A stretch of DNA of 64,000 bases, taken from assembly GCF_039534165.1 (NCBI RefSeq), contig NZ_BAAAUX010000016.1, positions 62,001 through 126,000 of the forward strand, written 5' to 3'. The notes below the pieces were generated by a model. It saw nothing but the letters and a program-made list of their open reading frames with translations. It searched no databases and was not told the DNA's origin. The stretch is from Saccharopolyspora_D taberi (GTDB lineage: Bacteria > Actinomycetota > Actinomycetes > Mycobacteriales > Pseudonocardiaceae). A program made the position numbers and the translations under genes. Positions 1 to 8,415 of the stretch are shown here, in pieces (the stretch's first letter is position 1; the number at the start of each line of letters is the position of its first letter).

Positions 1-585
1 GGTGTGCAGGACCGCGGCCCGAGCCTGGTGGGCGTCGGCGAGGCCGCCGTGCACTTCCAGGTCTCGACCGGCCGGATGCCGATGGTCCGCCAGGAGGCGC
101 AGGCCATGCGCAAGCCGCCGAAGTTCTCCCCGGAGGAGATCGACGCGCTGTCGGCGTACGTTCAGACCTACGGCGGCGGTCCGGAGGGGCCGAAGGAGCG
201 GGGCGAGGCGCTGTGGGGCGCCAACCCGGCCCGCGGTGGTGAGCTCTTCCGGCTCAACTGCGCGTCGTGCCACAACTTCACCGGACGCGGCATCGCGATG
301 TCCTCGGGCAAGTACGCCCCGAACCTGCACGAGGCGACCGAGCAGGACATCTACAACGCGATGCTCACCGGACCGCAGAACATGCCGAAGTTCTCCGACC
401 GGCAGCTCACCCCGGAGGAGAAGAAGGACATCATCGCCTACGTCAAGTCGGTGTCCAACGGCAACAACAACCCGGGCGGCAACGACCTGGGCGGGTACGG
501 ACCGGCGTCCGAGATGGTGATCGCCTGGGTGGTCGGGATCGGCGCGCTGATCGGCGTCACCCTGTGGATCGGAGCCAGGGCATGA
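1..585 (+). CDS. qcrC: Cytochrome bc1 complex dihaem cytochrome c subunit QcrC (3' part)
   Basis: The 5' end lies outside the window. The visible 194 residues contain the second haem c site, CASCH (around residues 84-88 of the fragment), within a cytochrome c fold. The Met ligand is probably in the NMPKFS stretch. A C-terminal membrane anchor (about 174-192) follows. In actinobacteria QcrC is a fused dihaem cytochrome that passes electrons from the Rieske/cytochrome b core to cytochrome aa3 oxidase in a supercomplex at the outer face of the membrane. The stop overlaps the qcrA start by 4 nt (ATGA), which suggests translational coupling. The order qcrC-qcrA-qcrB is the usual one. Confidence 0.96.
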   Translation, partial: GVQDRGPSLVGVGEAAVHFQVSTGRMPMVRQEAQAMRKPPKFSPEEIDALSAYVQTYGGGPEGPKERGEALWGANPARGGELFRLNCASCHNFTGRGIAMSSGKYAPNLHEATEQDIYNAMLTGPQNMPKFSDRQLTPEEKKDIIAYVKSVSNGNNNPGGNDLGGYGPASEMVIAWVVGIGALIGVTLWIGARA

Positions 586-1712
586 GCGAGCAGCAGAAGA
601 GGGAATACACCGAGGCCGAGCTGGCCGAGATGAGCCGGGACGAGAAGGTCCGGCTCGGGACCGAGCTCGACGACGTCGAGCTGGTCGAGTACCGGGACCG
701 CTGGCCGGTCAAGAACACCCGTGCCGAGCGGCGCGCGGAGCGGACCGTGGCGCTGTGGTTCGTGCTCGCGGGCCTGTCCGCGCTGGCGTTCCTGGCCGTG
801 TTCATCTTCTGGCCCTGGGGCTACGCCGACCCGCTGAGCAAGCCCGACGAGTACTTCGTCTACTCGCTGTACACGCCGCTGGTCGGGTTCTTCCTCGGCC
901 TGTCGGTGCTGTCGGTGGGTATCGCCGTCGTCCTCTACGGCAAGAAGTTCCTCCCGCACGAGGTCGCGGTGCAGCAGCGCCACGACGGTCACGGCTCGGA
1001 GGAGGTCGACCGCCAGACCACGGCCGCGCTGCTGGCCGACGCGGGCAACCGCAGCGGCATCGCCCGCCGGTCGATGATCAAGCGCACCGCCGGTTTCGGC
1101 GCGGGTGCGCTGGGCCTGGGTGCCGGCGTGGTCGCGATCGGCGGCTTCGTCCGCAACCCGTGGGCCAACGAGGGGCCGAACTCGCTGCAGCACACCCCGT
1201 GGCTGTCGGAGAACGGCGAGAAGATCTACCTGCGCCGCAGCACCGGGCACCCGCACGAGGTGTCGCTGGTGCGCCCGGAGGACATCGACGCGGGCGGTTT
1301 CGAGACCGTCTACCCGTTCCGGGAGTCCGAGCGCCACGACGAGCACGCACTGGCCAAGGCGTTCAAGCGCGGCGACGCGCCGGTCATGCTGATCCGGCTC
1401 CGGCCGGGCAGCAAGCCGATCAAGCGCAAGGGCCAGGAGGACTTCAACTACGGCGACTTCTACGCCTACTCGAAGATCTGCACCCACGTGGGCTGCCCGA
1501 CCTCGCTGTTCGAGCAGCAGACCGGCCGCCTGCTGTGCCCGTGCCACCAGTCGCAGTTCGACGTGGTCAACACCTACGCCAAGCCGGTGTTCGGCCCAGC
1601 CACCCGATCCCTGCCGCAGCTTCCGATTACGGTTGACGAAGAGGGATACTTCGTGGCCAAGCACGACTTCATCGAGCCGGTCGGCCCGGCCTACTGGGAG
1701 CGTAAGGCATGA
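582..1712 (+). CDS. qcrA: Cytochrome bc1 complex Rieske iron-sulfur subunit QcrA
   Basis: A protein of 376 residues. The ATG at 582 overlaps the qcrC stop. The N-terminus is hydrophilic, followed by two membrane spans (about 57-80 and 94-115) and a third hydrophobic helix (about 168-190). This three-helix layout is typical of actinobacterial QcrA. The Rieske domain has both cluster motifs: CTHVGC (C300, H302, C305) and CPCHQS (C319, C321, H322). C300, H302, C319 and H322 should bind the 2Fe-2S cluster, and C305-C321 should form the disulfide. The stop overlaps the qcrB start by 4 nt. Confidence 0.97.
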   Translation: MSEQQKREYTEAELAEMSRDEKVRLGTELDDVELVEYRDRWPVKNTRAERRAERTVALWFVLAGLSALAFLAVFIFWPWGYADPLSKPDEYFVYSLYTPLVGFFLGLSVLSVGIAVVLYGKKFLPHEVAVQQRHDGHGSEEVDRQTTAALLADAGNRSGIARRSMIKRTAGFGAGALGLGAGVVAIGGFVRNPWANEGPNSLQHTPWLSENGEKIYLRRSTGHPHEVSLVRPEDIDAGGFETVYPFRESERHDEHALAKAFKRGDAPVMLIRLRPGSKPIKRKGQEDFNYGDFYAYSKICTHVGCPTSLFEQQTGRLLCPCHQSQFDVVNTYAKPVFGPATRSLPQLPITVDEEGYFVAKHDFIEPVGPAYWERKA

Positions 1713-3367
1713 GTTCGATCACCACGCCCACGAAATCGGAGAGCGCCGCCTACAAGAAGGCGTCCCAGGCAGCCGACGAACTCGACCAGCGATTCCAGTT
1801 CGCCAAGGGGATGCGGCGGCAGCTGAACAAGGTCTTCCCGACGCACTGGTCCTTCCTGCTCGGTGAGATCGCGCTCTACACGTTCATCCTGCTGCTGCTG
1901 ACCGGTGTCTACCTGACGCTGTTCTTCGACCCCTCCATGGAGGAGGTCGTCTACGACGGCGTCTACCGGAACCTGCAGGGCGTCGAGATGTCGAAGGCGT
2001 TCGCGAGCACCCTGGACATTTCGTTCGAGGTCCGCGGCGGTCTGTTCATCCGGCAGCTGCACCACTGGGCGGCGCTGATCTTCGTCGCCTCGATGATGGC
2101 GCACATGGCGCGCATCTTCTTCACCGGTGCGTTCCGCAGGCCCCGCGAGAGCAACTGGACCATCGGCGCGCTGCTGCTGATCCTGGGCATGTTCGAGGGC
2201 TTCTTCGGCTACTCGCTGCCGGACGACCTGCTGTCCGGTACCGGTATCCGCGCGACCCTGTCGGGCATCGTGCTCTCGATCCCGGTGCTGGGCACCTGGC
2301 TGCACTGGGCGCTGTTCGGCGGCGAGTTCCCCGGGATGGAGATCATCCCGCGGCTCTACGTGCTGCACGTGCTGCTGATCCCGGGCATCATGCTCGGCCT
2401 GATCGCGGCGCACCTGGCGCTGGTCTGGTACCAGAAGCACACCCAGTTCCCCGGTGTGCGGCGCAAGGAGAACAACGTCGTCGGCATCCGGATCATGCCG
2501 ACCTTCGCCCTCAAGGGCGGCGCGTTCTTCGCGCTGGTCACCGGTGCGATGGCGATCATGTCCGGGCTGTTCCAGATCAACCCGATCTGGAACCTGGGCC
2601 CGTACAACGCCTCGCAGGTCTCGGCGGCCTCGCAGCCGGACTGGTACCTGGCCTGGGCGGACGGCATCCTGCGCGTCTGGCCGGCCTGGGAGGTCTACCT
2701 CGGCCCGTACACGATCCCGCCGGTGTTCTTCGCGGGCGCGATCGGCATGGGCATCCTGTTCACCGTGCTGCTGGCCTACCCGGCGATCGAGCGGAAGCTG
2801 ACCAAGGACGACGCGCACCACAACCTGCTGCAGCGTCCGCGCGACGTCCCGGTCCGCACCAGCCTCGGCATGATGGCGCTGACCTTCTGGACGGTGCTGA
2901 TGATCTCGGGCAACAACGACGTCATCGCGTTCCAGTTCAACATCTCGCTGAACGCCATGACGTGGTTCGGCAGGCTCGGTCTGCTGCTGGGCCCGCCGAT
3001 CGCCTACTGGATCACCTACCGGATCTGCCTGGGTCTGCAGCGGGCCGACCGCGAGGTGCTGGAGCACGGCGTCGAGACCGGCATCATCAAGCGCCTGCCG
3101 CACGGCGAGTTCATCGAGATCCACCAGCCGCTGGGCCCGGTGGACGAGCACGGCCACCCGGAGGAGCTGCCCTACCAGGGCGCGCCGGTGCCGAAGAAGA
3201 TGAACAAGCTCGGCGCGGCCGGTCACCCGGTGGCGGGCAGCCTGCTCAAGCCGGACCCGGCGGAGGAGACCGAGGCGCTGGAGCGCACCCGGCACGACGA
3301 CGAGGTCCGCGAGCGCGAGGAGCGCGAGCAGCGGCAGCTGACCGCGGGCAAGCCGAAGTCCGAGTGA
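1709..3367 (+). CDS. qcrB: Cytochrome bc1 complex cytochrome b subunit QcrB
   Basis: A protein of 552 residues with the cytochrome b N-terminal four-helix bundle. His residues for the two b haems are visible in the RQLHHWAA and LYVLHVLLIPG stretches. The quinol-site PDW motif (SQPDWYL) is present, and further spans follow. It oxidises menaquinol and feeds QcrA. A hydrophilic tail of about 110 residues rich in Glu and Lys extends past the last helix, as in other actinobacterial QcrB proteins. It is the last gene of the operon, and a strong hairpin follows 17 nt after the stop. Confidence 0.97.
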   Translation: MSSITTPTKSESAAYKKASQAADELDQRFQFAKGMRRQLNKVFPTHWSFLLGEIALYTFILLLLTGVYLTLFFDPSMEEVVYDGVYRNLQGVEMSKAFASTLDISFEVRGGLFIRQLHHWAALIFVASMMAHMARIFFTGAFRRPRESNWTIGALLLILGMFEGFFGYSLPDDLLSGTGIRATLSGIVLSIPVLGTWLHWALFGGEFPGMEIIPRLYVLHVLLIPGIMLGLIAAHLALVWYQKHTQFPGVRRKENNVVGIRIMPTFALKGGAFFALVTGAMAIMSGLFQINPIWNLGPYNASQVSAASQPDWYLAWADGILRVWPAWEVYLGPYTIPPVFFAGAIGMGILFTVLLAYPAIERKLTKDDAHHNLLQRPRDVPVRTSLGMMALTFWTVLMISGNNDVIAFQFNISLNAMTWFGRLGLLLGPPIAYWITYRICLGLQRADREVLEHGVETGIIKRLPHGEFIEIHQPLGPVDEHGHPEELPYQGAPVPKKMNKLGAAGHPVAGSLLKPDPAEETEALERTRHDDEVREREEREQRQLTAGKPKSE

Positions 3368-3384
3368 CCTGAGCACGCGGCGAA

Positions 3385-3414
3385 GGCCCCGGCATCCGAG
3401 CGGATGCCGGGGCC
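3385..3414 (+). terminator. Terminator of the qcrCAB operon
   Basis: A perfect 13-bp GC-rich stem (3385-3397 with 3402-3414) closes a GAGC loop and is followed by CTTCTC. It starts 17 nt after the qcrB stop. No run of T follows, as is usual in high-GC actinobacteria. Confidence 0.85.
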
Positions 3415-3436
3415 CTTCTCGTTGCGCGGCGCGGGC

Positions 3437-3779
3437 GCGGGCGACAGCCCGCGAGTGCGGGACGCGGGCGACAGCCCGCGAGTGCGGGAGGGCTCGGGCT
3501 GGGTGGAGGAGCTGAAGTTCGGTGGGAGTGCGGGCTGGGTGGCAGTCCGCGAGTGCGGCCGGAGCTCGGGCTGGGTGGAGGAGCCGAAGTGCGGTAGGAG
3601 CGCGGGCTGTGTGGCAGCGGGCGAGTGCGGCGAGGGCTCGGGCCGGGGCGGAAAGCCGAAGTCCGGTGGGAGCGCGAGCCATGTGGCAGCGCGCGAATGC
3701 CGCCGGCGCCCGGGCCGGAGCGTAAGACCCCAAGCCGCGCCGGAACCCGGGCCGAGTGGCAGCCCCGAGGTCGGCGAGA
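3437..3779. repeat. Tandem repeat array (27-nt and 72-nt units) beside a gene end
   Basis: Two perfect 26-nt copies (3437-3462 and 3464-3489, period 27) are followed by four diverged units with an exact 72-nt period starting near 3492, 3564, 3636 and 3708. Each 72-nt unit is itself two related 36-nt halves built around CGGGCTGGGTGG. The array fills the gap between the qcr terminator and the stop codon of the convergent gene at 3788, ending 8 nt from that stop. Because 72 is a multiple of 3, long spurious reading frames cross it. No gene is seen in 3415-3787. Confidence 0.85.
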
Positions 3780-3787
3780 GCCGGGCC

Positions 3788-4576
3788 CTAGAAGATCACG
3801 CGAGCGCTTCTGACCGCCTGGGCGGTTCCGGCGTCGCCGCGCCGGACGGTGACCTCCGCGTCCGCCCGGCCCGAAAGGCTGCGCATCAGGCCGAGGGCGT
3901 CCGCCTCGACCGCGGCCACCGGCGCGTCCTCGCCGATCTGCCAGTCGCCGGTGACCAGGCCGGTCAGTTCGAGCTCGAAGGACGGGCCCGCCCATTCGTC
4001 GTCGAGGTCCCGCAGCACCTGCTCCACGACCCCGCGGTCGTGGTCGTGCGGCGTGAACGTGCGGCCGGCGGCCCGGCAGATGTCGACGCGGTGCATCCAC
4101 ATGTCGCGGGCGAGGATGACGTCCAGGACGTAGCCGAGCTCGACCGGCGGCACGTCCGGGTAGCCGGTGTCGAACCGCTGCTCGCGGGCCTGCTCGGGCA
4201 TCTCGGGAAGAGCCTGGAGCAGCTGCCGCCACCGGTGCACGAACTCGCTGACGAGCTCGCTGTCCGGGCGTTCGCGCCAGACCTCGGCCGCGATCTCGTT
4301 CATGGCGTCCAGCCGCGGCAGCTCCGGGTAGCGGGCGGTGCCCTCCTGGACGCGCTGCGCGAAGAGGTCGGCGTCGAGGAAGTTCTCGGCGTTGCCGATG
4401 GTGTGGCCGACGATGTCGTGCACGTTCCACCGGGGGCAGTCGGTCGGCCTGCGCCAGTCCTCGGGGGAAAGGGTGGTGAGCAGCGCCCGCGTCGCGTCGA
4501 CCTCGGGGCTCAGGAGTGCGGCGGCGTGGGCGCGGTCGGTTCGGGCCACATCGTGCGCCCGGACGAGGGTGGTCAT
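3788..4576 (-). CDS. Maleylpyruvate isomerase family / DinB-like mycothiol-dependent protein
   Basis: A protein of 262 residues. The N-terminal half has the MDMPI/DinB four-helix pattern, with a WNVHDIVGHTIGN stretch (about 49-61). The motif DMWMHRVDICRA (about 157-168) supplies a further metal-ligand His-type residue. The C-terminal part resembles the small domain of the TIGR03083 family. Such proteins are usually Zn-dependent and use mycothiol as thiol cofactor. The substrate cannot be read from sequence. It is transcribed alone, convergent with qcrB, and the repeat array lies just past its stop. Confidence 0.75.
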   Translation of the reverse strand: MTTLVRAHDVARTDRAHAAALLSPEVDATRALLTTLSPEDWRRPTDCPRWNVHDIVGHTIGNAENFLDADLFAQRVQEGTARYPELPRLDAMNEIAAEVWRERPDSELVSEFVHRWRQLLQALPEMPEQAREQRFDTGYPDVPPVELGYVLDVILARDMWMHRVDICRAAGRTFTPHDHDRGVVEQVLRDLDDEWAGPSFELELTGLVTGDWQIGEDAPVAAVEADALGLMRSLSGRADAEVTVRRGDAGTAQAVRSARVIF

Positions 4577-4661
4577 TGTCGTCTCCCTATCTGTCTCCAG
4601 GCACCTCCCATGGAAGACCGCGGTGTCGTCCTGGGACAGGGGAGTTGTGCCCGGGAGCGGA

Positions 4662-6506
4662 TCAGTCGACGGCGGCGTACGGGGTCCGGCCGCTGACGGC
4701 GCGTTCGAGCCACGCCTGCCACGCCCCGGCCGCGCCCGCAGGTTCGGCCCAGCCCGGGCAGCGGACCAGCCGGGTGCCGCCGGTGGTCAGCCACCGGTAG
4801 AGCACGCGCGCCTCGTCCGGCGGCGCCCCGCGCAGCGGTCCCGGACCGGGGACGACGGTCTCCGCCGACGCCTGGAGCATGTCGACCACCGGCATCGGCG
4901 GGACACCGCGCCGCGCGGTGCCCGCGGCGGCCAGCCTGCCGTGCCGGACCACGGCCAGGTGCCANNNNNNNNNNNNNNNNNNNNNNNNNNNNNNNNNNNN
5001 NNNNNNNNNNNNNNNNNNNNNNNNNNNNNNNNNNNNNNNNCGGTCCCGACCCCGACGCCGACGAACAGCGCCGCCGCCGCGACCACCGATCCGCCCGCCG
5101 CGGCCGTCCGGCGGCGGGCCCACGAGCTCCGGCACCCCGGCCAGCGCGCTCAGCCGCTGGCCGCGGTCGAGCGACCGCACGAGCGCCGCGAGCCGGTCGC
5201 GGTGCACCGCCGCGTCCTCGAACCGCTCCGCCGCCGAGAGCCGGTCCAGCTCCGCGCGCAGCCGCTCCAGCACCTCCGTGCCGCGTCCGGTCACGACGTC
5301 CTGGATCGAGACCACCTCCGGCGCGTACGCCTCGACGCTCTGCAGGCCCGCGCAGGGCGCGGCGCAGCGGCCAAGCTCGTGCAGCGCGCAGGGGCGCCCG
5401 CGCTGGTTTTCGGCGGGGATCCGCTCGGTGCAGCGCCGGATCGACGTGGCCTCCTGCAACGCGTCGACGGCCTCGGTGGCCGCGCGGCGGGAGCTGAACG
5501 GTCCGAGCGCGGACGGCTTCGGGGTGCGCACGATCGACAACCGCGGGAACGGCTCGTCGGTCAGCGCGACCCACCAAGCCCGCTGGGGGAACTTCGAACG
5601 CCGGTTGTAGCGCGGCGCGTGCGCGGCCAGCAGCCGCAGCTCCCGCACCTCCGCCTCCAGCGGGTGCGAGCAGACGACGTGGTCGACGCGGTCGGCGAGG
5701 CCGACCATCTCCTTCATCCGGCTGCGCTTCTCGCCCGCGGTGAAGTACTGCCGGACCCGCCGCCGCAGGTCGGTGGCGGTGCCGACGTAGAGGACCTCGT
5801 CGTTGGGGCCGCGGAACAGGTAGACGCCGGAGGCGTTGGGCAGCTGGTCGGCCAGCCCGCGCTTCTGGCGTTGCAGCGGCGAGACGTCCGGCAGGTGCCC
5901 GAGCAGGTCCTCCAGCGTGCGCACGCCCAGCGGCCCGACCCGCTCCAGCAGCGCGTGCAGGACGTCGACGGTCGCGCGGGCGTCGTCGAGGGCGCGGTGC
6001 ACCGGTGAGGTGCGCGCCCGCAGGACGCCCGCGAGCGTGCCGAGCTTGTAGTTCGGCGTCTCGTCCCGGGTCAGCACCCGGCGGGCGAGCTTGACCGTGC
6101 ACACCACGTCCGGCTTCGGCCAGCGCAGCCCCTGCCGTTCGCACTGGCTCCGCAGGAAACCGACGTCGAACGGCGCGTTGTGCGCGACCAGCACCGCGCC
6201 CTCGGCGAATTCCAGGAACGACGGCAGCACCGACTCGAACGACGGCGCGTCGTGCACCATCGCCTGGGTGATCCCGGTGATCGAGACGACCGCGGGCGGG
6301 ATCTCGCGGCCGGGGTCGACCAGGGTGGCGAACTCACCGACCACCTCGCCGCCCCGGACCTTGACGGCGCCGATCTCGGTCACGGCGTCGTTCGCGCTGC
6401 TGCCACCGGTGGTTTCGAGGTCGACCACCACGAAGGTCACCTGGTGCAGCGGGATCTCGCGGTCGGGGACGATCTCGTCGAAGGTGAGCTGGGCGTGCGG
6501 GGACAT
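4662..6506 (-). CDS. DEDD exonuclease / GIY-YIG (UvrC-like) fusion nuclease, interrupted by an assembly gap
   Basis: The N-terminal DnaQ-like 3'-5' exonuclease domain (about 10-180) shows VDLETTG (Exo I), AHNAPFDVGF (Exo II) and HRALDDARATVDV (Exo III, DEDDh). A GIY-YIG endonuclease domain follows (about 215-300: GVYLFRG..EVLYVGTATDLRRRV), then a UvrC-like tail. The family is the Rv2191 type, probably acting in DNA repair. The 76-N gap (4965-5040) lies in the C-terminal part. Just before it the frame reads Arg/Gly-rich sequence unlike the family, while after it WHLAVVRHGRLAAAG looks normal. Contig-end errors are therefore likely. The ATG at 6506 is preferred over an in-frame GTG at 6515. Confidence 0.85.
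   Translation of the reverse strand: MSPHAQLTFDEIVPDREIPLHQVTFVVVDLETTGGSSANDAVTEIGAVKVRGGEVVGEFATLVDPGREIPPAVVSITGITQAMVHDAPSFESVLPSFLEFAEGAVLVAHNAPFDVGFLRSQCERQGLRWPKPDVVCTVKLARRVLTRDETPNYKLGTLAGVLRARTSPVHRALDDARATVDVLHALLERVGPLGVRTLEDLLGHLPDVSPLQRQKRGLADQLPNASGVYLFRGPNDEVLYVGTATDLRRRVRQYFTAGEKRSRMKEMVGLADRVDHVVCSHPLEAEVRELRLLAAHAPRYNRRSKFPQRAWWVALTDEPFPRLSIVRTPKPSALGPFSSRRAATEAVDALQEATSIRRCTERIPAENQRGRPCALHELGRCAAPCAGLQSVEAYAPEVVSIQDVVTGRGTEVLERLRAELDRLSAAERFEDAAVHRDRLAALVRSLDRGQRLSALAGVPELVGPPPDGRGGRIGGRGGGAVRRRRGRDXXXXXXXXXXXXXXXXXXXXXXXXXXWHLAVVRHGRLAAAGTARRGVPPMPVVDMLQASAETVVPGPGPLRGAPPDEARVLYRWLTTGGTRLVRCPGWAEPAGAAGAWQAWLERAVSGRTPYAAVD
4965..5040. other. Assembly gap (76 N)
   Basis: A run of undetermined bases inside the DEDD/GIY-YIG nuclease gene. 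Its length is probably an estimate, so the reading frame across it cannot be trusted. Confidence 0.99.
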
Positions 6507-6576
6507 CGCGATCACGCTACGGGCCGGTACCGACAGCCCGGCGGATGCGGTCGCCCGCGGGTGCTCCTACTAGCCT

Positions 6577-7953
6577 GTGGGGGTGGCACCGCCGATGCCG
6601 GGGTCGGAGCACCCCACGCCCGAGGAGTCTGCTGTGGACAGTGCACAGCAGACGGCCGGCGGTGTGCCGCTGGACTGGGACTCCTTCGCCGGACCGCTGC
6701 GCGTGCGGCTGGCCGAAATGGCCGCCGAAGCCCTCGGCGAGATGCGCGCGGTCGACATCCCCGCGCAGCTGCGCCCGGTGGTCCGCTTCGCCCCGGCCAA
6801 GCGCGCGAAGCTGGGGCAGGCCGCGCTGCTGGGCGCGCTGCGCGACTCCGGGGTCTTCCGGACCGCCGTGGTCGACTGGTGCACCGGGAACCGGCCCGCG
6901 GCGCTGGACCTCAACGATCCCGATCCGGTCGTGGTCGCCGCCGCCGCGGTGCTCCAGGACGCCGCGATCGCGCCGCACTACGTGGAGCTCGTGGGCTTCC
7001 GCACCGAGCAGGGCCAGCTGCGCGGCGACCGCGATTCCGCCGTTGCCCGCGCGGAGCGGCTGACCTCCGAGGTGGAGCGGCTCCGGTCCGAGCTCGCCGA
7101 GGCGAGGGCCGCCGTTGAGCGGGCCGGGGACGAGAGCAGCACTGAGGCCGACCGGCTGCGCAAGCGCCTGCGGGAGCAGGGGATGCGGCTGCGCGAAGCG
7201 AAGGACGACGCCGAGGCGGCGCGGGCGGATCTCGCGCGGGTGCGCGAGGACGCCGACGCCGCGGTCGCCGAGATCGCCGCGGAGCGCGATCGGGAGCGCG
7301 GCCGGGCCAAGGAGGAGCGGCTGCGCGCGGAGCGCGCGGCGGCCGACGCGGAGACCGCGCGGCAGTCCGCGCGGGAAGCCCGGCAGGGCGACGAGGTCCG
7401 GCTGGCGCTGCTGCTGGAGACGCTGGAGGGCGCGCTGGGCGGGTTGCGCCGGGAGCTGGGTGCGTCGGCAGGCAGCGGGCCGCGTCCGGCGGACGTGATC
7501 GAGCGGGTGCGGTCGCACTCCGGCACCACCGGGCAGGTGCAGGACGTCGCCGCGCTGGACCGGTTGCTGGCGCTGCCCGCGGTGCACCTGATCGTCGACG
7601 GCTACAACGTGACCAAGACCGGCTACCCGGACCTGCCGCTGGCCGACCAGCGCGACCGGCTCGCCCACCAGCTCGCCGCGCTGGCCGCGCGGACCAGGGC
7701 GGAGGTCACGGTCGTCTTCGACGGCGCGGACGTGCTCGCGGTGCCGGCGGCGGGGCCGCGCGGGGTGCGGGTGCTGTTCAGCGATCCCGGGGTGCAGGCC
7801 GACGACGTGATCCGCGATCTGGTCGCCGCCGAACCGCAGGGCCGCCAGCTGGTGGTGGCCACATCGGACCGCGCGGTGGTCGAGTCGGTGCGGCGGCGCG
7901 GCGCGTACGCGGTCCCGTCGGCGGTCCTGCTGGCACGGCTCACCCGCGTTTGA
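6577..7953 (+). CDS. NYN domain-containing protein with long coiled coil
   Basis: A protein of 458 residues. An N-terminal helical domain (about 28-150) precedes a long, highly charged coiled coil (about 155-285, rich in Arg/Glu/Ala). A C-terminal NYN (PIN-like) domain follows, with VDGYNVTKTGYPDLPL (about 343-358), VTVVFDGAD (about 385-393) and VVATSDRAV (about 427-435). These supply the acidic residues expected of a Mg-dependent RNase of the YacP/Rae1 type. Substrates are unknown; cleavage of structured or ribosome-associated RNA is a family-level inference. It is divergent from the nuclease gene. A GTG at 6583 is an equally possible start. Confidence 0.85.
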   Translation: MGVAPPMPGSEHPTPEESAVDSAQQTAGGVPLDWDSFAGPLRVRLAEMAAEALGEMRAVDIPAQLRPVVRFAPAKRAKLGQAALLGALRDSGVFRTAVVDWCTGNRPAALDLNDPDPVVVAAAAVLQDAAIAPHYVELVGFRTEQGQLRGDRDSAVARAERLTSEVERLRSELAEARAAVERAGDESSTEADRLRKRLREQGMRLREAKDDAEAARADLARVREDADAAVAEIAAERDRERGRAKEERLRAERAAADAETARQSAREARQGDEVRLALLLETLEGALGGLRRELGASAGSGPRPADVIERVRSHSGTTGQVQDVAALDRLLALPAVHLIVDGYNVTKTGYPDLPLADQRDRLAHQLAALAARTRAEVTVVFDGADVLAVPAAGPRGVRVLFSDPGVQADDVIRDLVAAEPQGRQLVVATSDRAVVESVRRRGAYAVPSAVLLARLTRV

Positions 7954-8211
7954 CCGGTTTGCCCGGCGTGCGGCGGTTTTCCCGGTCGCTCGGCGAGAAT
8001 TCGGTACCGCTGGGCGACGTGGCCGATCTCATAGCGCGGTTACCGGACCTCGTCCCTGGTCCTGGTCGGGGGACAGCTGCGATCACAACCCCAGGTAGAG
8101 GGCTCGGTGATGTCATCACCGTGAGCACACGAATCTCCTCCGTTAGAGGTCTTGCGCCACGATTCCGATAAAAGGGGACCCACTTCTGGACGTCACGCCT
8201 CACCTTTCGTA

Positions 8212-8255
8212 NNNNNNNNNNNNNNNNNNNNNNNNNNNNNNNNNNNNNNNNNNNN
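8212..8255. other. Assembly gap (44 N) at the riboswitch 5' edge
   Basis: Undetermined bases in the leader of the NlpC/P60 gene, probably covering the 5' strand of the riboswitch closing helix. The 258 nt before it (7954-8211) hold no gene that I can see; the promoter should lie there. Confidence 0.99.
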
Positions 8256-8397
8256 CGCGAGTCGCCGCCGAATCGGCTTGTCGGGGAGCCGAACCGGGGA
8301 ACCATCCCGTGGGGTGCATCCGGTCCGGGCACGTCCAGCGTGCCCGCTGGTAGGGCAGCTTCGAGCCCGAACCCGTCAGCTCACCCGGTAGGCGGTC
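8256..8397 (+). promoter_or_regulatory. ydaO-type c-di-AMP riboswitch
   Basis: The segment has the hallmarks of the ydaO/yuaA class (Rfam RF00379). These include CGAACCGGGGAACC followed by GGGGTGCATC, a variable stem (GGGCACGTCC...), and then GGGC.GCTTCGAGCCCGAACCCGTCAGCT, CACCCGGTAGGC and GGTCGGA just ahead of the gene. These match the conserved core including the pseudoknot segments. The class binds c-di-AMP and normally turns off the downstream gene. In actinobacteria it often precedes cell-wall hydrolases such as Rpf and NlpC/P60 proteins, as here. The 5' boundary is lost in the N gap. Confidence 0.88.
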
Positions 8398-8415
8398 GGA
8401 GCAAGTGAAGGAGCA

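Noticed and set aside
1691..3787. Minus-strand repetitive protein encoded across the 72-nt array and antisense to qcrB
   Set aside because: The frame stays open only because the repeat period is a multiple of 3 and qcrB is GC-rich. No ribosome site or conserved domain was seen.
4662..6506. Housekeeping UvrC excinuclease
   Set aside because: The N-terminal DEDDh exonuclease domain and the lack of a full UvrC C-terminal region place it in the separate DnaQ/GIY-YIG fusion family.
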